From positions 566,459,742 to 566,523,741 of the forward strand of contig VDFB02193867.1 in assembly GCA_007258455.2 (NCBI GenBank): 64,000 nt of DNA. The letters run 5' to 3'. The notes under the pieces were generated by a model. That model was not told the origin of the DNA, made no database searches, and saw nothing but the letters and a program-made list of their open reading frames with translations. This document shows positions 1 through 13,414 of this stretch, piece after piece. Position 1 is the first letter of the stretch; the number at the start of each line of letters is the position of its first letter. This DNA is from Sequoia sempervirens (Eukaryota; Streptophyta; Pinopsida; Cupressales; Cupressaceae). A program made the translations under genes and the position numbers.

Positions 1-4
1 TCCA

Positions 5-128
5 TGGGTTATTTTGAGCACGGGTTATTTTGGCTTGGGTTATTATGCCCCTAGTTATTTTGTCCCTGGGTTATTATGACTAGGTTATTTTGTCCACGAT
101 TATTTTGGCTGGGTTATTATGTCCCACA
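5..128. repeat. Short minisatellite, unit about 18 bp
   Basis: A run of imperfect units built on GGGTTATTTTGGC or GGGTTATTATGCCC, repeated about seven times (TTATTTTG and TTATTATG alternate). It begins at or before the window edge. No coding potential is seen. Confidence 0.75.
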
Positions 129-815
129 ACCATTTTTCAGAGACATTTCACATCACCAAATGCAATATTTATTTATCTTCCTATCCTTACCTCTTGTAGT
201 GTAGTAAATTGTCAGCGTTGATAATTTAACACTATATTGACACCGTATTTTGCATATACAATTAAATGTATAAATAATTTTCTCATTTTGGGGCCAGATT
301 GTGAAAATATATTTAATTCCCTAACATCATTAGAATTTTGGGACAAAAAGCATTATACATAAGTGTTGGTAACCCTAGTTCAATAATATGATTTTAAGAG
401 TTATAAACTTTGAGTTTCAGCCTTTGGTGATTTAAAAACAATCCCAAGTCAACCTATTTACAAACAGATCAATTGGGATGCATATAAAAATAATTTTTCC
501 CTCTCATTTGAACATTAGAATAGTCTATTTTGAAATATGAGCAATAATTATGTGTAAATTATGTGATATATGTAATATATTTTCTACATGTTATCTACAA
601 CAATATATTGTGCTATGTGGACTAACCTCTTCAGGGTCTTCAATGCAATTCAATCATCCATCATCAACTCTTTTGGAATTAATGGTGTGACATCACTTCT
701 ATAGGGGGTGCATAGGTAACATTATCAATTATCATTTATTTATTACAGTCATTTATTCTTTACTTTCCTCTTCTCAACATAGAACACGTGATTTATACCA
801 TTATCATTTATTATT
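129..815. other. AT-rich intergenic DNA
   Basis: No ORF, RNA gene or element terminus could be recognised in this stretch. Confidence 0.6.
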
Positions 816-1562
816 GTGGAGTTGGAAACTCTTATACAACACAACCCTTCCCCTCTTTTTCATGTGTGTAGGTCATATCTGAAACTCTCATCAAGAAAAG
901 GATACATAGGCAGAGAGAAAACTATACTAGAGTGATCTATCATCTAATAGAACTCAAAACACCCAAACTAGGGCACCCTAGCACCCTTTTCAGTGCAATT
1001 CAGGCTCAAATTTAATGTACAAATTCCCCTATGTCTTCATATTCTACATATGTATCTAATTCTATAATTTTTCATTTTCATCTGTGCGATAAATTATATT
1101 TTTAGATCTAGGGTTTATGTCAATTAGGCTAATTACTAACTCACATGAAATCCACCCTATTTATAACAAAGGATACCAAACCAGGAACAATTTATGTGGA
1201 GTTGGAAACTCTTATACAACACAACCCTTCCCCTCTTTTTCATGTGTGTAGGTCATATCTGAAACTCTCATCAAGAAAAGGATACAAGAGAGAAAACTAT
1301 ACTAGAGTGATCTATCATCTAAAGAACCACCCAAACTAGGGCACCCTAGCACCCTTTTCAGTGCAATTCAGGCTCAAATTTAATGTACAAATTCCCCTAT
1401 GTCTTCATATTCTACATATGTATCTAATTCTATAATTTTTCATTTTCATCTGTGCGATAAATTATATTTTTAGATCTAGGGTTTATGTCAATTAGGCTAA
1501 TTAAAACTCACATGAAATCCACCCTATTTATAACAAAGGAACCAAACCCTAGAAAATTATGT
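816..1562. repeat. Tandem duplication, unit about 370-380 bp
   Basis: Two adjacent copies share long identical blocks: GTGGAGTTGGAAACTCTTAT occurs at about 816 and 1196, and ACTCACATGAAATCCACCCT occurs near 1139 and 1506. The copies differ by a few small indels, so the duplication is fairly recent. The 64-codon frame at 1145-1339 spans the junction and is not a credible gene. Confidence 0.8.
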
Positions 1563-2327
1563 CTTCTTCGAGGTAGTTATCCAATCATCAAACCCTAATT
1601 TGTTTATGTTCTAATGTTAAGCCAAAGAATAAAGTTAGGTCTAGGTTAATTCACTTGTTGGATCTTAGATCTCTTTTCCAGTTAACACCTCTCATCTAAT
1701 TCCAAGTAAAAATAGGAGGGAGTATTCTACCCTTAATTTTACATATGGTTAATGTGCTTCATGAATTAGAGCACAATCATGGTGACTGGGTCAAAGAGGT
1801 GCATTTGATCTCCCACAATATTTATTGGATCTCATAGCCATAGAGCATGCTAGCCTAAGTGATCCTAATTTTTTTCAAATATCTAAATCACCTAGCAATA
1901 GAGTACACTTGTACAAGTGATTTATTTTTACCAGTTTATTTTCATGATTCCTAGTGATAGATAGAGCAATATAAACCTTGAATCATTGGAATTCACCTCA
2001 TATCTATTATATTTTTTCTCCTCATATTTAATATATTATTTTTCTCTTCATATGAATTATTTTATTTTCCTCAAATAAATATTATACTCATCACATTCTT
2101 CTCAACCTTTAAGATTTTATCTCTAGTTTTTTTTTATTATGAAGATTGGTATAAATATGATGGTATAACCCATCTATTTTGTATGGAATTTTTTTTATGA
2201 ATCTATGTTGTATGATTCATGTTTATTTAACATATTTGGTTTTACATATTTTGGCTAGGGGCATGAGTCTTCTTGATTGATATTTCTATATATTCTTTTT
2301 GTATCCTAATACTTTTTATATTTTTGT
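1563..2327. other. AT-rich intergenic DNA
   Basis: Nothing supportable was found apart from T-rich low-complexity runs. Confidence 0.55.
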
Positions 2328-2712
2328 TTTAGTAATTAGCATAGCTTTATCACCTAATGGAACTAGCCCTCTAAAATGACATTAAAATGTAAATTCAAAT
2401 ATTGCATGCCCCATACATTTCGTAGTACAAGGTTTTTCCACCTTAGTGTTTTCCTTCTTTACCATGTTTTAGTGTATACCTAACTAATGAATCTACGTAT
2501 TCTTTTTTGTGTCCTCAAAATATTTAACTATTTCTCAATAATTATTTCAATACTTTAGCATAGCTTTATGAGCTCAAGGCACAAGTCCTCTAAACTGGGA
2601 TCAAAATGTAAATTCAAAAATTGTATACCCCATAATTTTAGTTGTACAAGTTGTTCTCACTCTAGTCTCTACTTCCTTTACCATGTTTTAGAGTAGACTT
2701 AACCAATGATCC
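2328..2712. repeat. Diverged tandem duplication, unit about 230 bp
   Basis: Two blocks align end to end: both carry an AGCATAGCTTTAT start, then CCTCTAAA, AAATGTAAATTCAAA, CCCCATA, GTACAAG and TTTACCATGTTTTAG in the same order (about 2338-2490 and 2565-2712). They are much more diverged than the 816-1562 pair, so this is an older local duplication. Confidence 0.65.
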
Positions 2713-3660
2713 TAGCCTCTCTCCTTCAACAATTTCCCAACTTCTATATCTTATTCTATCATCTTCCTAATGCTGACATGCTTGACTTTATTTCTAGCAT
2801 TTTATTGAGGATTACAACATGGTGTGTGGACATCTACACAAGTTTGTTGGCATCCCATGATTTTTACAGTTTAGATGTTAGCTAATGATTTTGGTGGCTC
2901 TTGAAACTTATTATAACACTTCACTATGACAAAAATACATCTACATGCATGATTCCAACTCTCTTTCCTTCTCAATCATCTTGCAAACTCGTCTTTTGAA
3001 AATTATTGGATCCCCATGGAACTCTCTCACTCTCCCTCTTGGCTACTTTTTTCTAGTTATTCCTACATGATTACAGTTCTTCTTGTGTGATCATACTATT
3101 GGATATTTCATTAATTTGATTGGTCTTAGGGTTCCCACACTACTACTTAGGCTTCATGTAATCTTTCATTTGTATATTATCACTTTTTAAAATCATTTGT
3201 TAATAACTTATATGCAACTATAACTTCACCATTGTTACATCTTCATATTTGCACAATAATTTTCACTTATTCTTTGTTTTAAGTGTTCATTTTCCATTGT
3301 TCTTTATAGTTCTTAGCTTTGTATCTATTTCTTGATTTATCCTTCTTATCATTGGTAAAGTTTATTGGTGACCGTCACCTTCCATTATTGTTTTTCCTTA
3401 TAAATTTGATCTCTCTTTATAAGAAGTTGGTTCTATAATTGTGAAGTATTTATATCTTCTTCATAATAATAGATCATAAAATACGATGTAATAAAACTTA
3501 TACTGATTTATCAAATTCTTTCATTCTATTCTCTTAGTCTATTATCATATTATTTTAATCTAATTTTGTTTCAAATTCTATAACTCTTACTCGAATGGCA
3601 AAATAAATGTTAACAGCACCTAGAAAACTAGACGCAATAAATCTCTAGTTTTAGAAAGGC
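2713..3660. other. Intergenic DNA downstream of the laccase gene
   Basis: AT-rich DNA without a recognisable gene. It lies 3' of the laccase gene, which is read on the minus strand. Confidence 0.55.
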
Positions 3661-3661
3661 C

Positions 3662-3667
3662 TTTATT
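3662..3667 (-). terminator. Probable polyadenylation signal of the laccase gene
   Basis: On the minus strand this reads AATAAA, 75 bases after the laccase stop codon. Spacing fits a plant near-upstream element. It was chosen on position and motif only. Confidence 0.5.
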
Positions 3668-3741
3668 GAAAGACTGTAAATATATATAAGGCATGATTCT
3701 TAATTTACAATAGCTATAGGATGGGTGCAAAACATATCCAT

Positions 3742-6700
3742 CTAGCATTTGGGTAGATCAAAAGGAGGCGCTGGCAATTTGTCTAAATTTCTCGGCCCGT
3801 TTTCTGTAATAAATACCATGTCGAAACCAAGTTTTGAATGAGATTCAAAGTGACAATGCATCAACCAAGCTCCTGTTTCATAACAGGATAAACAAACTGC
3901 CAATTAGTTGGAAAGAAGCAATTGGCATTTTAGACTAAGAAACATATATTTACTTGGATAGATGATCTAGAAGAAAGCTCATTATTTCATGCTTAAATAC
4001 AATAAATGTAAATGAATGATTTGTACTATAGTTCATGGCATGTAAGTGAAACATTCATATTGTGATTCTTATGAAATACTATGCATGAAATAGAATATGG
4101 ATCAATCTTGGATGACTACAAACTAGGATGCTAATTTTTTTTAAATCATATCACAAGTAATTCGATTCAACAACGCTTGTAAATGAAAATATGTAGAGTT
4201 GAAACTAACTTACCTGGGTTGTTGGCTGTAAATCTAATTACCGCCCACCCACCAGGAGGAACTCCGTTTGTATTTACCGACGGAGGATCTACCAAATTAA
4301 ATTTGGCAGGATCCGTATGAGAGTTATAGTTTCCCAATCCATGCCCCAGAACATAAAAATTATGGCCATGAAGGTGTATAGGATGATCCTGTATTGTAAT
4401 AATTCCGGTATTCTGAAACACTATTTGCACATTGCTATTGAATTTCAGAACTTTTACTTTTGTTCCTAATTCAGGTTCCCAAAGACTCAATGGCACAGTT
4501 CCTGTGTAATTATATACTCTTGCAGGTCTATCAGGAAAATCTGTGGTAAATACTCCATCTATACCAAAATAATAAGCCTGCAATATAGAGAAATCTGGCT
4601 GCACATATGAAATGTTGTTAAAGGCTCCAACTGCTCTCCCGCCATTGATACCTGCACACGAATTGTTTGGACAACTTACGAGTGCCAAGCCCTCTGTTAT
4701 GAACATTTCCACGTCAATAGTCTGTGGTACTGAGGGATTCAGACTTCTCAGATTGCTACTGAATTTGATTGCTGTCGCAGTGTCATTAAATGCTGGAAGA
4801 GTAGGCAGCACAGGGACAGACGTATTACCGCATTCTTTGTATTGTAAAATTGCAGTAGTTGTGGTATTTAAGAAATCAGTACCGAGAGGTTGGCTATTGT
4901 AGACGCGGGTAGCAATGTAGAAGAGCCCCGACTCTTGGCCAGCTGTAATGAGGACATCCATGGTGTTCCCTGGGTGCGTGAGCAATACATCAGTTGTATA
5001 TGGTTTCGTATACTCGGCATCCACTGCCACAACAGTCATCAGGTGGTTAGCAATTTTGAAGAAGTATGATTGAAGCATGGCACAGTTTACGATCCGCAGC
5101 AGGTAGGTTTTCCCTCTCTCAACCAAAATCCTCGTGGTCTCTGCATTCAGAATTCATTAATTAAACAGTTATCTCTGCAAAACTACTATAATTTTTAAAA
5201 CTAATTGTTCGTGGATGCACAAACCATTTGCAGAGCAGGGGAAGAAATCTCCTGGTTGGCCGTTGATAGTGTATGCGTCAGAGTCATTTGGTACAGCTCC
5301 CCTTCGAACAGCATCAGCTAGCACATCTTCTACATTCGCATTCCACCATTCACCTAAATACCATAACCGAAACAAAAATTAAATTGAAACTCGACGTTAA
5401 TAGACTATATTCTTCTCTTTTTCATAAAGCATCAAGCATATTTTTTAAAAATTAATATCAAATTTAATAATCACAAGTTCAAAATATTCCAAACACCCAT
5501 ATAGAAGTATAGCACATGCAAAATTTAAATTGACTATATACCAAATAAATAAAAGATATCGTAAACACTATATTCATAATTTTGGCAACAAATAATTTTT
5601 GCAGATACGGTAGGTATTAGTTGTGATATGGTTCACTGAATCTTAAAATTATTAATTTATTCTTTCTTAAATCATATGATCACGCCAACGTCCATTGAAT
5701 GTACTAAATGCACATTTAACTAAAACAATAAATGATTAAAAAAATCTAACCTACGCATTTTTTAATTTTAATTATTTAAATGAAATCGTAGAAACAAACA
5801 CGAATCCTCTATTCCATGCCACGAATTAAGACAGAATTGTTATCGACACAGTCCAAATAAAAGCAGCAACCCCATCAAAAATTGCAGGACTTCCCATATT
5901 ACAGACCTTTTACACAGCATTCACATAGACATTTCGCTAAGAAATTAAATGTATTAATTTTGCTTTTGAATGGATTTAATTGTATGCAAGTTTTTCATCA
6001 ACGTTTCAGATCGCATTCCATTATCTTTCAGCTCTCTATCGTGACGATGGATCAGTTTTTTCATCAACGTATTCCATGATCCTTCAGCTTTCTATCCTAA
6101 CGATAGATCACTGAATGTGATCCAAAACATTGATGAAAAACTTGCACACAATCAAATCCAAAAACAAAATTAATACATTCAATTCTTCAAAATTAAAGAT
6201 GAAGGATTTGAGTGCAAGAATGCGGCCTACCTAAAATAATAGGAATCTCAGCATCTGGTTTGCGGAAAGGATAAGCCTTTCCAATCCGAGGTAAAACAAC
6301 CAAAGCTCCATGCACAGTAGATCTTAGGTATGTGATATGCGCATGCCACCACAGCGTCCCTTCATGTCCTGCGACAGTAAAGTTATAGGTATATTTATTC
6401 CCAGGCATAATCGGGCATTGCGCTATGTAGGGCGTTCCATCTGCCCAGCAGGATTTGAACTGCCTAACCCCATGCCTGCAAAATCATAAACAGGATTTGA
6501 ATTGATCCAGTGTTAGTCTGTAATCAAGCATTTTTTCTTTTCTTGACCATTCTGATGACGGATTACAGAATGTGATTCAAAATATTGATGCAAAAATTAC
6601 CAACACAATCAAATCAAGAAACAATACTGAAATCTACACAAACTTGATATCATTAAATTATAAAAAATTCAACTATAATTCTAATATTAAGCCAAAACTT

Positions 6701-7065
6701 GAATAGATGATAATTTGGAGTCTCTCGTACCAGTGTAACGTAACATTATATGGTACATTGTTCTCCACGTCGATGACAAGATTATCGCCTTCATGAACGG
6801 TTATAATCGGGCCGGGAAGCTGTCCATTGACTGTTACAACCGTCTGAGTGCTACACACTTTAGTCACCTTCTGTGCGCCAATCTGTAACAAGCTAAAAAA
6901 CACAACTTAGACCTCAGGCTTAACATAATGCTTAGTTATACTGGATTATAGGAAATTCCTTACAATAAACTTGCGATGCACAATGGCTGCACATGCTGAC
7001 CATGGCGGTACGAAAATTAAACAGACAAGCAGCTCAAATTTCAGCACACTTGACAATCCTGCCAT
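3742..7065 (-). CDS. Laccase (secreted multicopper oxidase), six exons, complete
   Basis: Extracellular blue copper oxidase. Plant laccases oxidise phenols such as monolignols in the cell wall with reduction of O2 to water. Exons read from the minus strand: 7065-6964, 6882-6731, 6475-6231, 5353-5225, 5140-4214 and 3872-3742, all with GT-AG introns, joining in frame to 561 residues. The 152-245-129-nt pattern of exons 2-4 is typical of plant laccases. Residues 1-26 form a signal peptide ending SACA. Copper ligands appear as HWHGVRQ (across the exon 2/3 junction), WWHAHIT, HPIHLHGHNF and HCHFESHS; the protein ends LPKC. Exon 4 was ended at 5225 because the next GT would break frame and spoil the alignment of the CS-N-E-T region. 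The type-1 copper axial position seems to be Phe rather than the usual plant Leu. No break is visible. The exact substrate is unknown. Confidence 0.93.
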
Positions 7066-7110
7066 GATTGATAACTTTTTCTCACTTTTCAAATATAGAA
7101 AAGCGGTAAC

Positions 7111-7120
7111 TTATTTATGC
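7111..7120 (-). promoter_or_regulatory. Candidate TATA box of the laccase gene
   Basis: On the minus strand GCATAAATAA lies about 46 bases upstream of the laccase ATG. This would give a very short 5' UTR. CTATATTT closer to the ATG (about 7092-7099) is an alternative. Confidence 0.35.
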
Positions 7121-8559
7121 AAGAAAAATCCATCACAAGAGCATTTCTTTTCTGTCAGTAGTGATCTTGTGAATTCCAAACGACTAGTCAATTTATTGGA
7201 AAACCAAGTTGCTTGGATTGCCCCACGGGTACGCATTGCTCGTTAACACCCGCACGTAATCGCTTATATTCCACTAAGTGCGAATATTTCTTACGCGTTA
7301 TTTGTATACTGAACACGGCAGAGGCCATTCTTTATTCTTTCTATATATCCTTTTAACAGCATGCCTATATGTTTCTTGTTCCATTACATTTGCGGACGCA
7401 AATTTGTCTTGTGGTAAAATCAATACAAAATCCAAACTAAACATAGGAGAGCAACTTGGGCGGGTTTGTTGGCTGGTTCGAATAACGACGCTGCCAATTG
7501 ATTTGTGAGATCTTCTATAGTCTACGTTTTCGCTGGTGTTTGTAGTTATGCAGAAAAATAAAATTATTCGTTCGTCAGTTCAATGGAAAAAATCAGAAGT
7601 CACAGTGTATGATGGGATGTTTGTCGAATTAAATAAAGTCAATTTTTTTATATTAATATTAGTAGTCGTTATTAGGTGTTATAAGGTTGGAAGGGAGGGA
7701 CTGATTAAGTTCATATTAAAAACATATATTTCCTTCTGGACAATCCATATCTCAAATACTAACACCAATATTTTGAATATAAGAAAAATACACCACCAAA
7801 ATATTACCAAATTCTAGGTTATGATGTGAACCATTTATTTGATATGATCACATTCAATTTTTTAATAAGGCAATCACTAAAATATTAGAAAATTTTAGGT
7901 CATGATGTGAACATTTAGAATTAAAAAACGTTATTTAGATTTGTAGGGGTATAATGGAATATATAAAACAAATAATTCATAATAGTGAAATGTGGGATTT
8001 AGAATTAGTATTAGAATTATAAATGTAGATTTAAATTTATAAAATTTAAATAGATTAAATGTGAAGTTTTGTTGGATTTTAGATGGAGAAATATAGTAGT
8101 GAAGAAGTTAACAAGTGATTCATCATTGTCTTGTTTAAATGAATGTCTCAAGATATACAAACTAAGTATGTTTTATTTTGCATCAAATCCATGCCTACAA
8201 AACTCATCGAAGGCACAAAATTGAACCTAGACTAATAAAATTGAAGTAGCAACAAATTGATGATTGTAATAGATGCAACTCAACTCATTGTACTTTTATC
8301 TAAAGTGGAATGGTGTCTACAAACAACATTTTGTAGCTTGCTACACAAGAATTTATTCTCCTTTGAACAAACCCCTAGGCGAGCCAACTCAATGCATTTA
8401 AAAAAATTATTAGAGATAATAAACAAGCATGCAAGAATTCTTAAAGTGATGTAACTTTATGCAGTAACAAGTTTACAAGTGGGAGATATAAGGATCAAAA
8501 AAAACTTTCCTTGGGATGAGTGATCATGGGGAATAAGTTGGGATAATATCATGAGTTAA
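7121..8559. other. Intergenic DNA upstream of the laccase gene
   Basis: The laccase promoter must lie here, but no well-defined element could be picked out beyond AT-rich sequence. Short open frames at 7278-7508, 7536-7817 and 8257-8454 show no protein-like composition. Confidence 0.5.
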
Positions 8560-9232
8560 GTTTCATGCGAGTATATGCCACTTGTAGAATTTTTATTGTA
8601 TAAAGGATATTCCAATTGAAGCAGACTGAAAACATAGGAAAAGGGCACGGGTATGCAATTTTCACCATTGTATTTTGCACTCACTTTGATGTGCATGTGA
8701 ACTACTATGAAGATGCATGTCAAAATAAAAACAAAGTAGTCAACATGGTAAGAAATTTTTTTGAACATTCAAAGGGTACAAGTTATAAGAATTAGGAGAT
8801 CTCATGGAGAGAAAAACAAGCACAATGAACAGTGCAAATATTGTATTTAGTCAACCCAAATGTAAAAATGAGGAAGCCTTGCATATATAGGCAAGGAAGA
8901 GGTTACCCACCTATCATGTGGATTGATAAGTTCCCTATGATGTGGCACAAATGAATAGACAAGTGTCCTACAGGTGTTAGCCTTAGAATAACTAGGAATG
9001 TACAAACCAACAACCTATTTGATGAAGTCATCAACCTTGATGCCAAATGTTGAGTGACCTTTGAGGTGAGACGAAAAGTCTTTTGGACAACCTCAAAAAG
9101 ATAGCACATGAGGTTTACCGAATAACTTGGTAAACTCTAGAGGCCTAAAGGTTGCACATTCAGTTAGACAAGATGTTCTCTAACCTCATCAACCTAAGTA
9201 CACTTAAGTATAGTGAATAGATAACTTATTCA
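8560..9232 (-). mobile_element. Degraded LTR remnant, reverse orientation
   Basis: On the minus strand the stretch would start TGTTAGAGTGAATAAGTTAT at 9232, preceded by a purine-rich CACTTAAGGATGGG, and has a TATA-like CCTATATATGC near 8883-8893. The start resembles that of the probable solo LTR at 63015. The far end is not defined, so the span is approximate. Confidence 0.4.
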
Positions 9233-10315
9233 CTCTAACACCCATCCTTAAGTGATACTTGGGGAGATCACAAAGGTGTGAATAGATAGAAATGGATCCC
9301 AACTACGAGGCCATGTTAGGTACCCATGTGCAATGCATTGTCTCACAAATGCAGAAATAGGAGAAAACCCAATGGGAACAAACTCCTCTCCCAAAGCATG
9401 TAGAAGATGTAAACTTTGTCAAAGATGAACTAGTGTCTATTTGAATCAACAAATATCCAAGAAATGTAGATCAAGATGAGAGATACAAAACACTACATGA
9501 GTGAACATATGAACACTACTCAACCATGTATACATAAAGTCAATCAAACTCTGTGAAGTTAAAATTATAGTCTATAGTAATATGATTAGGAGGACTAGAA
9601 TCTCAAAATACGATCCACTGAAATAACCCCCCATATGAGATATCATGATAGAAGGTTCATGAGACCTCCCAAAAAGAATATTCCTCCATTGCTTCATTGA
9701 AAGAAGCATTAGCATAAGATTGTCATAATCCCCCCTAATGCTAAGAGAATAAGCAGACCAATTGAAATTAGGCACAAGAATGTGCAAGGAATGTAGAGAT
9801 GTACAAGAAACTAAAATAGGGTGGGCATCAAGGTACACACGAATGAGGAGAGAATCATGAGGATACATTATTGTGATGGAAAATCAAGGCAACACACACC
9901 ATGTGGTGAGAATCATGAGGATCCACTACTATGATGGCTAATCAAGGATCTACACAACCCCCAATTACACTTTATAATTCATTATAAGTGTAAATTTCCC
10001 AAATTTCCTCCCTAAGGAACACATTCAGTTTTTGTGGCACTTTCTGTGAGTGCATTTACAAACTTTTTGTTCTTATGAGTTCTTACAAGTTTTTTTCATT
10101 TATGTCATGAGGTGAATAATGAATCTGACATAGATTATGTATGTCTTTCAAACTTCAAGAAAATGACAAAAATAGAAAATTAAAACCCCCATTGATAAAA
10201 GATCCCCCTTCCATTTGCAAGTTGTAGCAAAATAAAAATAAAAAATAAAACCTTTTCCAATTATGACAAAACAAAATAACCCCTCCTTTGCAAATTTTGT
10301 GGTTTAGCAAAATAA
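9233..10315. other. Probable non-coding retrotransposon relic
   Basis: The text around 9290-9430 (GGTACCCATGTGCAATGCA, then AACCCAATGGGAACAAACTCC) resembles in layout the non-coding interior of element T near 29290-29370. It is likely the 3' internal part of the same reverse-oriented relic as 8560-9232. No gene is seen. Confidence 0.35.
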
Positions 10316-11840
10316 TGTTGGGCATGGTTTGTTTTGATGTGATCCTTGGTTAGAAGTTGAAGGATTGACTTAACTTCTAAAATTTAGAATTAAATACTAA
10401 CTATTAATTGTTACATCAAATGTTAACAATGTTTTTTCACTTACAAAAATTAAATTTTAATGTTAACATAGTTAAGCCAATAACTAAACTAAAGACAATG
10501 ACATGTTAAGAGGAGAAATTCATGGGGGAATATGGGGGCACGTGTAGGAACTTGACCTAGTCTATAGGCATTGTTGGAGTTGGTGTAGGCATTGACCTTC
10601 ATGCATCCTCCATGTTTGATATCAAGCTTCACGTCACTCTTCACAAGCTTCATGCCACTCACAGTTGTTGCCTCCTTGTTGAGATGGCTTATTGGTTGAG
10701 GCTTGACAAATAATCAACATGAGCTCTCTATATATTATGGAAAATATGAGCTATCTACAAATCTATGTACTCAAGAGGCTGAAGGATGGTCTCATCTCAT
10801 TGAAAATTGTAGTCAAAACATCCAAAATACATGCCCATGCATAGATAAAACATGACAGAGATAAAATGCCCAAAATAGGGGTTGGGTTGCTTACCTGGGT
10901 ACGAGGGTCGAGCTAAGTGAAGGGTGTGTGTTGGAAGTGAAAGGTTATGGGATATGTGTGAGAAGAAGAAAAATCACCACTTCCAAGTGATAGGTGTCAA
11001 TAGAGTATGGATTCCAAGTGGCATGAAGTTTTGAGGTTCGTGTGTCTATTTATGGTTGTATAGTTGGTGAATTTTGATGTTAGGTCATTACCGATGTCGA
11101 CCTAATAAGTTTTGGGTATTATAGAGTTTTGAGAAGTATTGATCCATTATGTGGAAGCTATTATAGGTCCATGCCAACATATTTGGATGTTTTATTTAAG
11201 TTTTGAATCATGGGGAGAACTGTGTATGTTTGTATGTTGAGCTGACAAGGTATATTTTGTATAATACAACTAATTAGGCTGACCTAATTAATGTTGTAGG
11301 AGTTTGTGGATGAAGCAGATATATATGTAAGATATTTTTCAGTGTTTTGGTGATAGAGATGTAATTTGATGAGCATCTAATGTGAATTGTGAGAGTATAA
11401 CATGAATGCAGAGTAGAACAAAGTGTTAGTGAAGATCAATATGAATTGTGTAAAGTCAGTATATTGAGCCTCAATGGAATTGTATTCCATCATATTATAG
11501 ATGCATTTGTAACAATTCAAATCTTGGTTGTGTTCCACCACTCTCTTCTATATTTTCTTCATTCTGCGGGAAGTGAGTCCACCTATAGTGAGCAATTCTA
11601 TAATATCTTATAAATGGTTATTTAATATATTGTGAGCTAATCCTCACTATGGTTTTTCCCATTTTGGGTTTTCCACGTAAAAATATGGTGTTCATGTGTT
11701 ATGTGTTTTAATGGTTGCTTTCATGATTTCCTTTCTTACTAAAAATTGAATATGTTATGTGGATTGAATGTTTAAATGCTTAAGTGGTTTCAAAGAACAC
11801 TAATTCACCCCCCCCCTCTCAGTATTTTGGGTATTCAACA
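10316..11840 (+). mobile_element. Copia-type LTR, probably solo
   Basis: The right end is typical of plant Ty1/Copia LTRs: GGTTTTTCCCATTTTGGG followed by TTTTCCACGTAAAAATATGG near 11651-11688, then TTCACCCCCCCCCTCTCAGT and an end in TTCAACA at 11840. A possible left end is TGTTGGGCATGG at 10316. No PBS follows, because element E starts four bases later. The right end is secure; the left end and the solo status are inferred, and no target duplication was found. Confidence 0.6.
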
Positions 11841-11844
11841 TTAT

Positions 11845-13402
11845 TGTGGCATAGGAAATTGGATGCTCTTAGAAAAAGAGAAAATTTCACGCTTAATTAG
11901 GACCTACTTTTGAGTACCCTTGCATTAATCATTCTTCAAAGCAACATTTATAGGCCCCTAAGACCCATTATTTTTTTATCTAGAGGCCTATTTCACTTAA
12001 AAATCATATAAATCCCAACAAATAATACTTAATTAATTCATATCTCAAAAACCCACCTCCAAAAACCACAAGTGGGACCCATTCGCAAAGGGTGGCAAAT
12101 GAGTCCCTTTTGGGGCAAATTTCAATTTTGAGTGAGAATTTCATTGACTGAATTGAAATTTTCAGTGGATGTCGGCCTCTTGGGTCTAAATAATGGGAAA
12201 ATTAGGTATTGATGCCTATAAATACACATTTAGGTCATTTTTCACATCTCCTAGTCATTTTTATAAAGCAAATTCAAAAGTCAAGTGTTGAGAATCTTCC
12301 ACAGGAAGATTCATTAGCATTTCTACAGCAACGTTAAAGCTTTTGGATAGCAAGATAGGTTTTTACAGGTCTTCAAGCTCACTTCTCATTTAAGATTCAA
12401 CATTGCAAAGAGTTGATCATGGATTCCTATGGAGAATCATAGATAAATCTAGGTTGAGGAGTTGCAACTAGCCATCAAATCACACCTTATGACTTGTTTT
12501 CAAAGTGATTCCATCTTCCATTTTCTCTCTATCTTCAGATTTAAGGTTTTCATTTCATTTACATTCATTTGAAACACTGTAGGGTTTCTTGGATTGAAGT
12601 CTTGCATCATTAAAATCACATTTACTTATCTTATTCTTGCACATTAGAATAGGGTTTTGTCTTACTTCAGATTTTCCTAGTCTTAGACACACTTAGGGCT
12701 AGGGTTTTATGCAGATTTTCTCTATTCAAGGTTTAACTACCAAATTAGAGGTTTGACCAAGGAAAAACCTGCAATAGACAACAAATTTTAAGTTTTTTTG
12801 TTGGTGCTTTTAGAGATTCAAATTCGGGTTTCCATCAAGAAGTGATGTGCAGGTGATAAAGTGTAGATCTAAAACTTGAATTTTTAGAAAACAAAAAAAG
12901 CAATAATTGGCCATGGATGGTGAATGAGTCCCACTATAGGTTCCTATCAAATCAAAGTGTATATTTCAGTACCTTTTTGGTAGAAATAGGATTCTAGGCA
13001 GAAACCCTAGTCTGGGACTAATTCGCCCAAGGTGGCGAATGAGTCCCAATCAGTCAAAAAGTCAACATTTCCAAATTTTAAGAACTATTTCTAGGTCCTC
13101 AGAGTTTCCAGGTTCCTAATACTTATCTCCTATTACTTCTATTCTATTATATTTTCATTTCTAGGGCTTCTTTTAGATCTTTTTTATACTTGTTTTCATA
13201 TCACATGTTTTCAAACACTTCATATTTCTTAATTTTTGCATAAATAATCAGTCTATCTATTTAGTTTATTACATTTAGACATATTTTCATTGTACTTGCA
13301 TTAGTTTGAGTGAACCACTTAGATTTTGGGGTCTATCTCTCTCCATTAGGTGAAAAACCATAATTGGGCAAGAGAGTCATACACCTAAAAATCTATGGTT
13401 CA
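11845..13402 (+). repeat. 5' LTR of element E
   Basis: Starts TGTGGCATAGG and ends GGTTCA just before the PBS. The first 1 kb matches 23708-24733 closely. It contains a TATA box and several imperfect hairpins of the GGGAC-CATTCGC / GCGAATGAGTCCC type (about 12073-12107 and 13014-13048). Confidence 0.88.
12216..12224 (+). promoter_or_regulatory. TATA box in the 5' LTR of E
   Basis: CTATAAATA, conserved in the 3' LTR as TTATAAATA near 24101. It is the likely U3 core promoter of the element. Confidence 0.6.
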
Positions 13403-13405
13403 TTT

Positions 13406-13414
13406 TGGTGAACC
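13406..13414 (+). other. Primer-binding site of element E
   Basis: TGGTGAACC starts three bases after the LTR end and would pair with a tRNA 3' end reading GGTTCACCA. Element D has the same site, which supports the call. The tRNA species was not identified. Confidence 0.6.

Noticed and set aside
4612..4902. 96-codon plus-strand frame
   Set aside because: It lies antisense within laccase exon 5, whose coding sense is certain.
5882..6079. 65-codon plus-strand frame
   Set aside because: It lies in a laccase intron and has no protein-like features.
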